DNA of 64,000 bases, taken from Amorphophallus konjac (taxonomy: Eukaryota; Streptophyta; Magnoliopsida; Alismatales; Araceae). The notes below the pieces were generated by a model. The model was not told the DNA's origin. It did no database searches and was given only the letters and a program-made list of their open reading frames with translations. Positions within the stretch are counted from its first letter, which is position 1. The number at the start of each line of letters is the position of its first letter. Made by a program: the position numbers and the translations under genes. The stretch covers positions 221,573,643-221,637,642 of the forward strand of contig CM040128.1 of assembly GCA_022559845.1 (NCBI GenBank). The letters are read 5' to 3'. Shown here one piece after another: positions 22,531 through 34,020 of this stretch.

Positions 22531-24079
22531 TTGTTTAATTGCTGTGAATAAAATCTCTGATGTGGACTTGTTTTTTGATTGCTTGGATAAATCATGTGAA
22601 TGTGAATGTAGAACTGTCCTGTATTGCATATATTCAGGGGGAGCTTGTCGAGTCTTTGCATGTCTTTGCAAATCATTCATTCATGACCTATGCATAAGCT
22701 CTCTCTCAATTAATTCTTGCCATGTTGCATGCATACAGGCAGGGGGAGTATTGCTAGAAATTCAGAGTGGTTTCAACCTTCTTGAAGTCATTCAACCTTT
22801 AATTCTGAATATTTGTCTCTGACATTATGGCAATCTGTTGGTCAGTTCTGATTTCTAAGCAGTAGAAAATGGACTTCTTCATTTATAAGAATTTGAAATG
22901 TTCAAAGACTGATGTAATGGTTTAAATCTTATAATGGTTGGAGTTTAAAGATTTCAATCAGTATATAAGAAAGTTAAAAATTGATAAAACTCTCAACATC
23001 TTTCTTATTTCATGTTAGACAAAGCTAATTATATCTGAAATCTGAAAACTCATCCGAAATCATGATAGAGAGGTTAAGTATGTGTATTGTTCTTGAACAA
23101 GTCATTCTGAAACATAAAAATGACAGCTAAGAAAGCTATTGAAAACATTGAAAAACATTGAAATTTAATATTGGCAGAGCAATGACTGATAAATCACTGA
23201 GAAACTGAGTGATCCATCAAAGAAGTGGACAACACTCATGTCATGAAGTGTATCAGCTATCTCTGTTTAAAATGTTCAAAACAGCAGGCTGGTTTCACTG
23301 AGTACCTGGGGGTAACTGGCGTCTGATAAATGTGTACCCTCACACAAAAAGGTGTAACTCAGTTCTGTTGAATTTGATCATATGCAGAATGGTCCATCTT
23401 GTTGAGTATCTAGGGGTATTGGCGTCTCATAAACGTATACCCTTACGCAGAAAGACTTGTGGTACCTGAATGCTCAATATAATCTAATATTGATAATGCT
23501 GCTCCTTCAAAAGAAAAGTTCATGAGTGTCAATTTGTTTGGCTTCAATACATGACTTGATTTCTCTCAATATTTTTATGAGATTATGAAAGTAAGATATT
23601 ATGAAACTGAATCTTTCATGCAAATATGATTTGGTTTATGGTTATGTTTTATCATGCACAGTGACCTTATCTATTGCTTGTAGTGCATGAACTCCAAATT
23701 TTATCATCTTTAAACCAGAACTCTTTCTGACAGCAGTCTCTAATTTCATATGACTGAAGACTCTGTGCTTTCGAATGCTTATTCATGAACTACCTGTTCA
23801 GAATGCCAGTCAGCTCTTCTCTTGATTCCTCCATTGTATTTAACTTTTCCCTCCTCTTTGTTGATGGCAAAGGGGGAGAATATTGTCTAGGGGATGTCTA
23901 GGGGGAGAATACATATCTGTGTCAATTCTGAATTCATTCCAAGGGAGAGTTTGAGGCAGTTAGTTGCATGCCTTCATAGCATCTGCATGTCAATCTTCAT
24001 AACACATCATGTCTTTCATCAAACATATATCTATATGACAGGATGTTGCTCTTCTACTTCATATGGGGTTGCCATCATC
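22531..24079 (+). other. Element E non-coding 3' region with repeated boxes
   Basis: No long ORF and no env-like protein. It holds two copies of a box reading GAGTAcCTGGGGGTAaCTGGCGTC, then ACGTATACCC- or ATGTGTACCC-like sequence (about 23297-23370 and 23403-23455). Several polypurine-like boxes (AGGGGGAG) occur near 22636, 22740, 23869 and 23900. Such multiplied boxes before the true tract are characteristic of Sireviruses. Confidence 0.75.
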
Positions 24080-24093
24080 AAAAAGGGGGAGAT
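24080..24093 (+). other. Element E polypurine tract
   Basis: AAAAAGGGGGAGAT directly before the 3' LTR start TGTTGTG; primes plus-strand cDNA. Element D has the near-identical AAAAAAGGGGAGAT on the minus strand beside its 3' LTR. Confidence 0.92.
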
Positions 24094-26386
24094 TGTTGTG
24101 ACCCCTCTATGATTGATGATGTTGACACTTGCTTTATTTCATTGGCAGCACTATTGTTTTGATTGATTGGCAACTATTTTTGATTTGATGAAACTGCTCT
24201 ATCAGATTGACTATGTGTTCTTTGTATTTAATACACTACTGTCTGCAATTTCTTACTCTCTTGAGTCTATACATTCTTCACTTACATTTCGCTCAAGATG
24301 AAGTCCACACACTGCATCTCAATTGAATTGGTTAAGTGTGTACAGCGTTAACGTTTGAAGTCTGGACATCAGTCTTAATATTCTAAGTCTGTACAGCCGT
24401 TGGCCTTGAACCTCAGAGTCTGTACTTTGTTCTGTTACATCAAGTCTGTACATTCACACTGTTACTTGAAGTCTGGACATTGGTCTTCAAACTCGATGTC
24501 TGCACATTATCTTCGAAACCAAAGTCTCTACAATGGTCTTCACACTTGAAGTCCATACATTCGATGTGCAGAGTTGATGTCTATACTGTACCTCATGCTG
24601 ATCAAGTCTACACAATGGTCGGTGGCAAGTCTGTACACTGGCCTCTGCTACTCAAGTCCATACATTAGGTTCAAGACTTTCAAGTCTACACACTGACGGG
24701 TGAACTGAGATCTCTATACATCGTCTGTCTTCGAGTCTTATTTTCGTGTCATTTACTGTAGTTACTCGAGTCATTTTTTTGCTTTCACTGTGTTATCACG
24801 TGTCGTTGTAGCCGTTCCTGTCTTCTGTCTTCATGTTGTTTTTCTTAGACCCCGTGTCCTTTTTGCTTTGTGACCACACTTCGTGTAGGGTTCTATTTTT
24901 CGCCTTCGAGTTGGTTTCAGTCCGTGTTATCCTCGTCTTCGTGTCGTTAGTTGTTCCATCGCGTGCTGAACACTGCAGCACCTCGTGATGCTTTCTGTGC
25001 CACCTCGTGTCACTCCATCTGTGTCACCCCTATGTCTTCGAGTCTTCCGTATTCGTGTCGTTTTTGTTTATGTCTTCGTGTTGCTTCTTTTCTATCTTCG
25101 TCAAGGTTTCCTCTGATCGCATGTTTTACTACCGTTTTTACTCCGTGTTATTTCCTTCTCACTTCGTGCTGTTTTCATCTGACCTCGTGTCGTTCTCGTT
25201 GCAGTGATAGCCTTGTTAATGTGGTACCTCGTGTCGTTCTCTCTTTATTTCTTGCTGTAGTCACCTTGTGTATCTCGTGTCATTCTCAGTATAGTGCATC
25301 TCGTATTGCTATCACATACCTCATGCAGTTTTAGTTTTTGTGGGCCTAAGTTTAATGGTTTTAATCTCTTAGTAGGAGAAGAAGAAAAATAGAAAGAAGA
25401 AGGTGGTCCGAGGAAGAATATTCCCCAGTGTCTGGGCTACACGTGATCCAATACTAAAGGAACCAATGTTATAAGGGCACGTGGAAAGAAGATTCTGGAT
25501 TGAGTGTGGGAGGCACACGCATTCTGTACCTTATCCACCTGCTGCTGCTATATATTAAAGCCTTCGTCCACAGATGAAGATTGATAGAAAGAAAAGAAGA
25601 TAAAGTCTATACAGCAGTGAGCCTTCGATCCACAGAGAGAAAAGAGAGAAGAAGAAGATACAGAGAAGAAGAAGAAGAAGAAGAGAAGAAGGAGAAAAAG
25701 AGAGAGGAAGAGATTGAGAGAGATTGAGTTGAGAGAGAGCTGATCGAGAGTGAGAGTGAGAGTGGTTGTATCTCAGTCTCGTGGTTCAAAACCAGAGCTG
25801 AGCTTTGCTCTTAGAGCTACATTGTTTGTTTTTGAGCTTTTCTATTTTCGTTTTGATTCTGTCTTTCATTTCCGAATGCTGTTTCTTCAAGCTGTGTGTC
25901 AGCGGTCTTGCAGTGGTGGTTTCCACTGGACGGGTTAAGCTGTATTTCCCCAGCGGTTGTAGAGGATTAGATCCTCTGGTCGGCAAGCTGTAGTGCCCAG
26001 CGAAGCTGTGTATCAGCGGGTTGTTTGGCCAAGCTGTAAAGCCCAGCGGACGCAAGCTGTGCTGCGCAGCAGGAAGCCATACTCGGTTGAGTGTGGGGTG
26101 GACGTAGGTCGTTGACCAAACCACCTAAAAATTGTGTGTGCAGTGTGTTTGTGTTTTTGTGTGATCTGTGTGCGATGGGAAATTCTTGCTTAGCTTATTT
26201 GATTGCATCGCTTATGCTCATGTCTAGCTTTCGACCTTTTGTTTAGCATCCTTTGTTTAGCTTAACTGACATTCGCCTAAATTCCGCTTTAGAACTTACA
26301 ATAGTTTTAAATTAGGCAAGTTGATCTATTCACCCCCCTCTAGATCCACAATCTGTGGAGATAGACTGCGTCCATCTAACCCAACA
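24094..26386 (+). repeat. Element E 3' LTR
   Basis: 2293 bp, equal in length to the 5' LTR, with only scattered single-base differences and no indel needed overall. TATA box at 25548-25560. Confidence 0.95.
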
Positions 26387-26391
26387 AGGAG
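26387..26391. repeat. TSD of element E, right copy (AGGAG)
   Basis: Matches 14606-14610. Confidence 0.9.
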
Positions 26392-29264
26392 GTGATCCTG
26401 CGGAGGAGAAACAACTCCACATACACCAAGCACTCCAAGACTAAGGCAAACAATCCTAACCAAAGAATAAACAAAGCCTCAAACAACCAAGCATCCAATG
26501 GAGGGGAGAGATGAGAGGAGAATCGACCAATTAAGCAATCAAATTGTCAAATGATGCGCGGCAAATTTTCTTTTTTGAATTCCTCTTCTGGGACCTTAGT
26601 GGATTAGTTAATGTATAAATTCGCTCAACCACAAGGTACCTAATCAGAGTGGGAAATGAGGAACTGGGTGACTCTACGGGACTCTCTCTCTCACGGATGC
26701 AAACCCTAGACTGGGGGTGGATACGGTACAACATGCCCGGCGTCCGTGTGGGAATCCACGGCTCATGGGGGCTTACGGAGGTCCTCAGTAAGGTCCCCTA
26801 GTCGGCTCCAAGGAGTATGGAGATGAGAGGAAACCCTACCTCGGTAGGAATGCAACTACTATGAAAAGAATGTATGTCCCTATGCGCACCGGAGTGCATG
26901 CAAGGTCTAGCTTAGCAACTAGCAACCAATGATCAAGCATATATGCAAGTAACTAAAGCAAGCATGCAATAATGACATCAGAGCAGGGGGAGATCAATAA
27001 TCAGCACCAAGCATCATGGAGATCAACTAACATGACAATCCAAATGAATCATGGGTGCATTGTAGCATCACAAGAACGGTCTCTAGAAGGCCGCTCAGAG
27101 AGAAGGACGGTCTGCAGACAGCCGTATAATTCAGGGAGTGACGACAAAATAACAAGAAAATCAGAGAATGCAAGAAATGATCAATGACAGAAATGAGACG
27201 CGTACCAGGATGGACGGCATATGGACAGACGTTTAACGTATGGAACGGACCTGCATCAACCGTGTAACAGCAACCAAGCCAATAGAGTAAAGGCAGAGGC
27301 GTACCTGCGCCAGCAAGATGGAGGGTGCACTATCGGCCGCACAGACGTTGGACGGCTCTGGAAGAACCGTTCGAAGTCCAGAGGACCAAAAAACGTAACC
27401 AGCAAAGATCAACCTGTAATCACTCGAAGAAAAGGGATGAACAAAGCAAAAGAGAGGGTCGGCAAGCCACTAACACGATGGGCACTAGGGGTCCCACCGT
27501 GATCGCCACAAAAGAAGGGTGTAGATATATTTCTCCTCCCGTCCATTCTTTTAATGCCTTCCCATGTCTATCCTACCACATCCAACATGGGAAATGAATG
27601 AAGACAGAGGGAAAGGGAGGAATGAAAACCTGTGATTGCCACCAAGGCGCCGAACGTGATGAACATACCGTACCTTGGAAAGAGGGAGAGGTACTCGCCT
27701 GGTGTGCAGCGCTGTAAAGATATACGGTTCAGGGTGAACCGTCTATAAGATGAACAGTCTCACGACAGACCGTCTAAGAACGCTGCAGAGGACGCGGGAT
27801 GAAGCACTCTTGGCAGTTGAACGGCTCTATCACGACCGCAGGAAGAAGAAGGATGGTCCAGATAGCACCGCACGTCTCCTTGAACGGATGGTATAGAACC
27901 GCGCAAGACCACCACGCCAGAAGCTACAAAGGGTCTAACCTCCACCCTCTCTGGCCGGCCAGAGGGGATGGGCCTCGTGCTAGGGATTGCTGACCTGCAA
28001 AATTGATGTGAAGAAGATAGAAGAAACCCAAGATTCGAACTGAAAAGTGTAGTAAATGCCAAAATAAGAAGAAATGAACATGAATAAGTGGAAAGGGGGA
28101 TACCTGGGAGATTTTAAACCCCTATGGTGTCATAAACGTGGGTGGGTGTGTGCATGGCAATGAAGGTGAAGAAAAACGAGGGGAGAAAGTGAGAAGAGTG
28201 ATGCAAGCAATGAAAAAAATGGACAAAACCTATCAAACACACAAGACTTAAAAACTAGACTACTCCCTGAACCGGAGGCTTATATGGACGTGAAAAGCCT
28301 CCCTCCTTGGTGCTAGGTCGCTCAAGAATGCGGCAGGGCTTTGCCGTCAACCAAAAATCTCCCCCCCTTTTCAAACCCGACCTTTAGGGTCTATTTATAG
28401 AGCACCTAAAGTCCTAGCTCGAAATTATGGTTTAGAAGCATTTTCAGGTCAAGATTATCAAACAAAAGATGAAGATAATTCAATTATCTTTCATCTGGAA
28501 GAAATGGCACTCAAAATGGTTGAGGATTCGCGAAGAAATGGCTGGATAAAGTGGGGGATAAATCCACGAGGAGAGAGAGAAAATCTGTTGAATCTTTAGC
28601 AATCGAACAGATGAACAGTCTAACGGTAGACCACACATCCATATGGGCGGCCCATTCTGGGCCATCCAACCCTGTCGGTGGAAATTCAACAATTCACAAA
28701 ATAATCCAAATTATCCATTGAACCGGCCGAATAGTTCGTCGTTGGACTCTCATACATGAACGGCTCAGATGAGACCATTCAAAGGTAGAGCAGCCAAAGA
28801 CCCACCGTTCTAGCCTTGTCGGTGATAAATAGATTAATTGGATAATTATCTGAGAAAACCACCAAGCGCAGGACTCTGAGAGACGAGCGGCTACCATCCG
28901 TCCGTCCATCATGTTGAACGGCTAGGGTAAAGACCGCATAAATGCTTGTCGGTGGAAATTCAAAAAATTAACCAAAATATTCCAAAATATATGGACGGTT
29001 CACAGGCAACCGCACATTCATTGGGCGGCCTGGGATGAACCGTACATGTATATGGGCGCTTGAAACTCATAGAAAAGCTCAATCAACAAAAACCAAGGCC
29101 CATTAAGCCCAGAATTGAAACAAACCTAGCCAGGGAGGGAGGCTACCCATAAAACTGGCCCAAAACGTGCCTGAAAACAACCCCAACGAGCGATGGACAA
29201 CTCGAGCCATCAACAAATGGGAGTAAGAGGAACGACTCAACTCATCGGTAAAAAATGGGTGTCA
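26392..29264 (-). other. Candidate leader / 5' LTR of element G, non-coding, rich in short palindromes
   Basis: No protein-like ORF. Many short inverted repeats built on ACGGTCT or ACGGTTC paired with AGACCGT or GAACCGT occur from 27080 to 29060 (for example 27228-27280, 27340-27372, 27724-27777, 28610-28635, 28985-29050). Three copies of a TTGTCGGTGGAAATTCAA-like sequence lie near 28669, 28815 and 28947. A minus-strand TATA box (28391-28402) and the minus-strand TGACACCC at 29264 suggest an LTR, but its end and a primer-binding site were not found. Confidence 0.45.
28391..28402 (-). promoter_or_regulatory. TATA box, minus strand
   Basis: Minus strand CTCTATAAATAG, near a T/C-rich stretch that would be the start of a transcript. 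It supports an LTR promoter here, possibly that of G. Confidence 0.5.
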
Positions 29265-32200
29265 ATAGAGACTAAAAGGATATTGATTGGCAGGCCACCT
29301 GTGTACGAGGGACGCGGGTGTTGACGTTCGACTTGCGTGATCCTGAGCTCCTGTTGGTGAGTTCCTCATTGTCGGATCCATCTACAACACGGTGTTGATG
29401 GATATTACACGAAATTGAGACTGAGGATGGCCGTGGGGCCTCTGGGCTGAGAGGAGGGCGCAACCCCGGGGAGTTCGCCCTCTCCGGGGGCGCGGCCATG
29501 CCCTCGGGCGAACCGGCCCAGGGCGAGCCGCAACCCCGAGGGATGGCCCACGGGGATCTTCTTTCATCGCCTGAGGGTGTCCTTTGAAGGACACGAGGTT
29601 CCGGGATGTTGGGGTTAGCCCATTTGGGGCTGGTGTTGTCGAGTTGTAGTTGCCGCTCGCGAGCTGCTCGAGTAAATGCCCGACACACCCTGGGTTGTCG
29701 AACGGACCAAGTAGGTTACCGAGGGCCCTTGGATTTGGGCTTGGGTTAAGAACGGAAGCTCATGGGAGCTAAGGAGAGGCATTTTAGGCTCATGGGCCGT
29801 GCCTCGGGTGGCGTGCCATGTTGCACGGTAGGTTGACGGGGTAGCCTCGGGTTGGCCCGAGAGCTAAAGTTAAGTGGCTCATTGCCACGTGTCTGAGGGT
29901 CGGGGGTGGCCCCAGCTTGCTGGGGAGTCGCTGTAGGACCCAATTAGGGTGTTGTTGGGATCGCTTGTTCTACAGGGGTTTTATTGATAGGCTTATTTGG
30001 TTTATTTACGCGTCGATCAACCAATTAACTAACAGGTAATTAACTGACCGATTGACTGCACAGGCGTGCCAGTCATGTACGTGACGAGTTTATTATGCGC
30101 TCATTCTGACCCGTGTCAGGCGAGAGTGAGGTTCGGTCGGGACCAGTAGTCCGCCACACCATGAAGGCTATGTCGTTAATTACATCTCCCACGAGGAGGG
30201 GAAAACCTTTGATTAATTGCCGAGATAGCAGGCTGGCGAGGCCAGAATAAAGACGCGAAGATATGAACGTGACAGGGTCACATGAGATGCTTCTATCTAT
30301 CATGCGAGAGAGGCATGGTTCATTAAGTTGGATACCCTCGATACGTGGCGGAGGACATAGGTCCGAAGACCACCATCACGCATGGCAAAGACTTCCAATC
30401 GGGAGTGACCCGGACTTCCGTTAGTGCCATTTGATATACCGGAGGGGGTCCATGTAGGCATGCATGCATGATGCTCATGACAACGCTAAGCATGGTCATG
30501 GAGTTGTGAAGATGAACAATGATAAGTCAGGTTTATTAATCTCCGCCGAGGGAGAAGAAAATGATAACATGGGCATGATAACGAAAGCATGATGATAAGG
30601 TGGTTCGGACTCGAACAGCCCTTCCCTTACTTAGTTTATTACTGATTAGGGTTTATTGATCTTGACCATAGGAGGCGAAGATCGCTCCGGAGATGAGTGA
30701 GTGATTAGAACGGCACAACGATTCAAAACCAGCGCGACCGTGCGTAGGGATAGGTTTCCCCGGCGTGACCAAGCATAGGCAAAAGGGTCTTAACCCGGCG
30801 CGGCCATGGCAAACATTAAACCGGTGCGGTGGCATTGGGGCGCGCCGGTTTAGGGCGCACCGGGAGCAAACCAATTAAAATCATGAAGCTATGAGTCTAT
30901 TGTTAATCCGGCGTGGGGGGGGGGTACCGCGCCGTTTTAGGGCGTGTCGGATTAGGACCGTGCCGTTTTAGTTTATTTTTGATGAATTTTGAAATGATTT
31001 AAGTTTATTAGGACTCTGTTGAGAGTTTTGAAGTTAATTATGGCGTTTAATCGGAGTCCATAGCCCCCAGAGGCGAAGTTATGAGCTAGTGCGAGGTTCA
31101 TACTCGAGCACTAGGGTCCTTGTCCTCAGGATAAATGTTTTATTGAAGCCATTTGGATATGAGTAAACTCATATATTAGAAGAATTCTGTCAAAATTGGG
31201 TAGCATCTCCCCCATCCTTGAAGGACTGTAGGGGAGAAACGGGGTCATACCCACTTGTGGAGTAAGCCCCTAAACAGCCGGTCTGCATGGTGGCAGCCAG
31301 TAAAATCCCAATCGAACAGGATACCCAGAGGACAAGCCTGCGAGGGGCACCATAGCTCCGTGGTTGGAAATAGAGGGACGAGGTAGCTATTGACGGAATC
31401 AACACCCCGAGGACTAGCCAACGAGGGGTGGGCGACCCACAGCGTGCACTGCATCCACTAGCAAGAGAGCATTAGGGAGAGAGGCCCCGAGGACAAGCCT
31501 ACTAGGAGCGTTCGTCCCTTAGCCACCACAGAATCCTGGGAGACTGTGGGTTTAACATTGTTGGGCTGAAGCCCCTGTTGTTATCAGCCTTTCGGCCCTG
31601 GGAATCATCCACCACTGAGAGATGGAGTCCCCTCGACCGATTGGCAGTTCTATGAAACGATGGGGAATATCCCCCTCCCCGGATGACTGGGATAAAACCA
31701 ACGGAACTCTAATGGTTTAGTGGCTGCGAACCATAAATGAGGAGAATGAGTGTATTCGGCATTGAAAGATCACCATTCATAGAGTCAAGGTGCTGATGCT
31801 TACGAGACTGGGTTACCATTCACGGAGGAGAAGGCAAGGAGCAGTCACGGAGAAAGGTAGCTGATATGCAGACCGGATGATTTATCTACATACGCATATG
31901 CTCGAGTGGCTGGAATGCATAATCACAAGACGGGTCTTACCGTTCTGGAGGCGGCTTCCAACTCCTCTGGGCAATAGATTAATGCAAAGAGGAGAGGGAA
32001 TGGCAACCAGACCTCGTATCAAGGCAGGAAGAGACATGTGCACAGGCACAGCTCTATCCACAAAGTATACAGAAACCATCGGGTGAGGCACGGCCACGAC
32101 CTCGACGTGAAGGACCCCGGGAGGGGTCATCTCTATAGCCCATGACATCCCAGGGCATGTTTCAGGGTCGGAGAATCTGGAATCGGAAATCACGCGCGGG

Positions 32201-34008
32201 AGGAAACCGACATATACACCGACTAGGATAGAAATAGGTGAGAGAGAGAGAAGGCATTAAACATTCAATCCGCCATCACATTCATATATTCATACCATCA
32301 TCCCATCAACGGGGGAGGCCAACACATATGTTACAGATTTGGCGCCGGCATCATGGGACAACCACCGTATTCTAATTACAGAGAGGCTCACAAAAGAACA
32401 ACTCAAAAAGATGGCGAAGGGGGGGGGGGGAAGGTTGGCTCATATCATGGCCGTCCCCCCCCCCCTCTCGCTTACATTCAATTGAGAGGAAACAAATCGT
32501 AGGACGGACGGGAAAACGCAGACGACCCACCTATCCTAAGAACAGAGTATCGGGCTCTCCTTTCTTCTCCTGCTCCGGAGGGCTTCAGGCAGAGGAGGGC
32601 AGGCGGTGGCGAAGGACCCTCAGTGAGACCCTGCTTCACTCGCAAGAAAACCATCTCTCCCTCCAAGGTAATTGGCTCTCAGACTCCCTCTTCCTTTCTT
32701 TCAATTCTTTTTTCGGTTCACCCTCTCCAACCCTCCTTTTGTTTAGAAAAATGGCCATTTATACAGGGGCCATTCAATGTTTAATCCGGTGTGAGAATTG
32801 TCGCGCCGGGGAAAGGGCATTTTGAAGCCTTTTGCGCACCGGAATAGAAGGGCGTCGGACAAGGGGGGTGCTCCGTATTAGCATCTCCCGCTCATCACGG
32901 GCTAGCCGGTGAGTCTGGGGATGGTTCCGGGAATCGCCGTGAACATTCATCTTGCCACAGTTCTTCGGAACCTTGACGGGATGCCTCGTCGAAGTTCTCA
33001 GGATGACGTATGGCCCTTCTCGGAACCTCGAACGTCTTTTGTTTGAACACGTGGGTTTTCCGCTAACACGGCCATCGGCACTATGATTCGTGCTGTTGGC
33101 TCGGCCTGTTTTGTGCTTGAAGCTTCTTGGAGGGTGGGATGGCACCCGGGATAGTTCTGCCCATGTCGAGCGATCATTCGGCCACTAACGGGCCCCACTT
33201 GGCGAGAAGCCGTACCCGTGCCGGGTAGCCAGGATCTTCTGTCGACAGAGCCTTCGGTCCACCGTTTTGAAGAGCCAAGGGTATTCTTTCATCTCAAGAG
33301 AGTCTTTCATGTGGTGGGTGGCCACAGGGTAGACCGTCGTCCTTGGTCGGACAATGGGTGTAGTATATGCGGCACGACGGAGTCGATGCCAGTTCATTGG
33401 GCAGGCTTGGTCGCACTACCGATTGGTTGTGAGTTCATCTTGATTCTCCTGAGGTGAAGTCCCCATGTTCATACAGGGTGACTCGAGGCTCTGGCAGCTT
33501 GAGAAGTCTTCAATATGTTGATATTTATTGGCTTCTGTGCTTTAGTGGGCCGTGTCATTCGTCTTTGAGGCTTGATCGCCGCGAGTGATATTTTGGGTGC
33601 CAACAAATGCCCCCCAGCCGTGGGTGTTGCGAGCGAGGCACAAGTGTAGCAAGGCCCACGGATGAGCTTCACCCGGAATGATCTCCTCTTCAATTGACGA
33701 GGCTCAAAACGGACCTTAATCCAGCACGGATGCTAATCCGGCACCGTTTGAATGTTAATGCGGCGCGGGGTTAATTTGGCACGGTCCTTGGCCTTAGACG
33801 CTAATCCGGCGTGGTCCCGGGCTTTGTGCGTTTTTAATATGGTGCACCTTTTGATGCTTGGAAGGAGCTAATTCGGCGTGCTAAATAGCGCGCCGGATTA
33901 GCTAAAGGGGAGGCCTCCCTATATATTCTTTCTCCTTTGATTTTTTTATTCATTCTTGCTCATTCACACAATACCCTTCTTTCTCTTCCTGCTTCTTCCC
34001 CCTCTCCA
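29265..34008. other. Non-coding retroelement-derived DNA with GC-rich palindromes
   Basis: No convincing gene on either strand. A minus-strand sequence near 29933-29910 (CCTACA then GCGACTCCCCAGC) looks like an LTR end followed by a primer site of Ogre/Tat type. A block at 30341-30443 recurs inside element D. Palindromic words around TAATCCGGCGCG and CGCGCCGGATTA cluster at 30720-30975 and 33718-33905. A G12 run and a C11 run face each other at 32419-32465. CAGATTTGGCGCCG occurs at 32334-32347 and 34007-34020. The right end, with a TATA box at 33919-33928, looks like the U3/R of an LTR that ends at 34008. Confidence 0.4.
33919..33928 (+). promoter_or_regulatory. TATA box upstream of the PMD pseudogene
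   Basis: CTATATATTC, followed by a T/C-rich stretch and by CA then GATTTGGCGCCG at 34007-34020. The layout is that of an LTR U3/R/U5 border, or else an ordinary promoter about 420 bases before the PMD start codon. Confidence 0.5.
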
Positions 34009-34010
34009 GA

Positions 34011-34020
34011 TTTGGCGCCG
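34011..34020 (+). other. Possible primer-binding site (TTTGGCGCCG)
   Basis: TTTGGCGCCG matches the first ten bases of the primer site used by many plant Tat/Athila gypsy elements, and follows a CA that could end an LTR. The match stops there, so this is weak. A second copy at 32338-32347 has no TATA box close upstream. The 320 bases from here to 34341 hold no ORF and would be a leader. Confidence 0.35.

Larger units (their letters stand above)
14611..26386 (+). mobile_element. Element E: full-length Sirevirus-type Ty1/copia retrotransposon
   Basis: 11776 bp with two LTRs of exactly 2293 bp, TSD AGGAG, PBS for initiator tRNA-Met, gag and pol in the same frame, and a 1.5-kb non-coding 3' region with several polypurine-like boxes. 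The domain order protease, integrase, RT, RNase H is that of Ty1/copia. The large gag with coiled coil, the long LTRs and the repeated boxes before the 3' LTR fit Sireviruses (SIRE/Maximus). No env-like ORF is present. The LTRs look nearly identical and all catalytic motifs are intact, so this is a young insertion; the only visible break is the TAA between gag and pol. Confidence 0.95.
1..29264 (-). mobile_element. Element G: Ogre/Tat-type Ty3/gypsy retrotransposon, partial, hosting elements A and E
   Basis: G's own sequence is 1-1281, 8207-14605 and 26392 to about 29264; the rest of this span is element A (1287-8201) and element E (14611-26386). Read on the minus strand the order is leader, gag, protease, G-patch-like stretch, RT, RNase H, second RNase H, integrase. 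This is the plan of the Ogre/Tat lineage of plant gypsy elements. The 3' LTR lies left of the window. The right limit is a guess: at 29264 the minus strand starts TGACACCC, a start commonly seen for LTRs of this group, and a TATA box lies downstream at 28391-28402. No primer-binding site or TSD was found, so the 5' LTR is not proven. All coding parts carry stops or shifts, so G is a dead, old copy. Confidence 0.7.

Noticed and set aside
22439..22822. A possible env-like ORF after E's pol
   Set aside because: It overlaps the end of pol in another frame, is only 127 codons, and shows no signal peptide plus transmembrane plan.
26972..28062. Short ORFs on both strands in the 27-28 kb region
   Set aside because: Short, low similarity to anything, and lying in hairpin-rich DNA with a TATA box in the opposite direction.
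29272..29688. Minus-strand ORF of 138 codons near 29.5 kb
   Set aside because: GC-rich, no domain; it follows an Ogre/Tat-like primer-site sequence and is better explained as leader DNA.
32774..33145. Minus-strand ORF of 123 codons near 33 kb
   Set aside because: I tried to read it as an integrase tail, but no motif holds and other frames are equally open.
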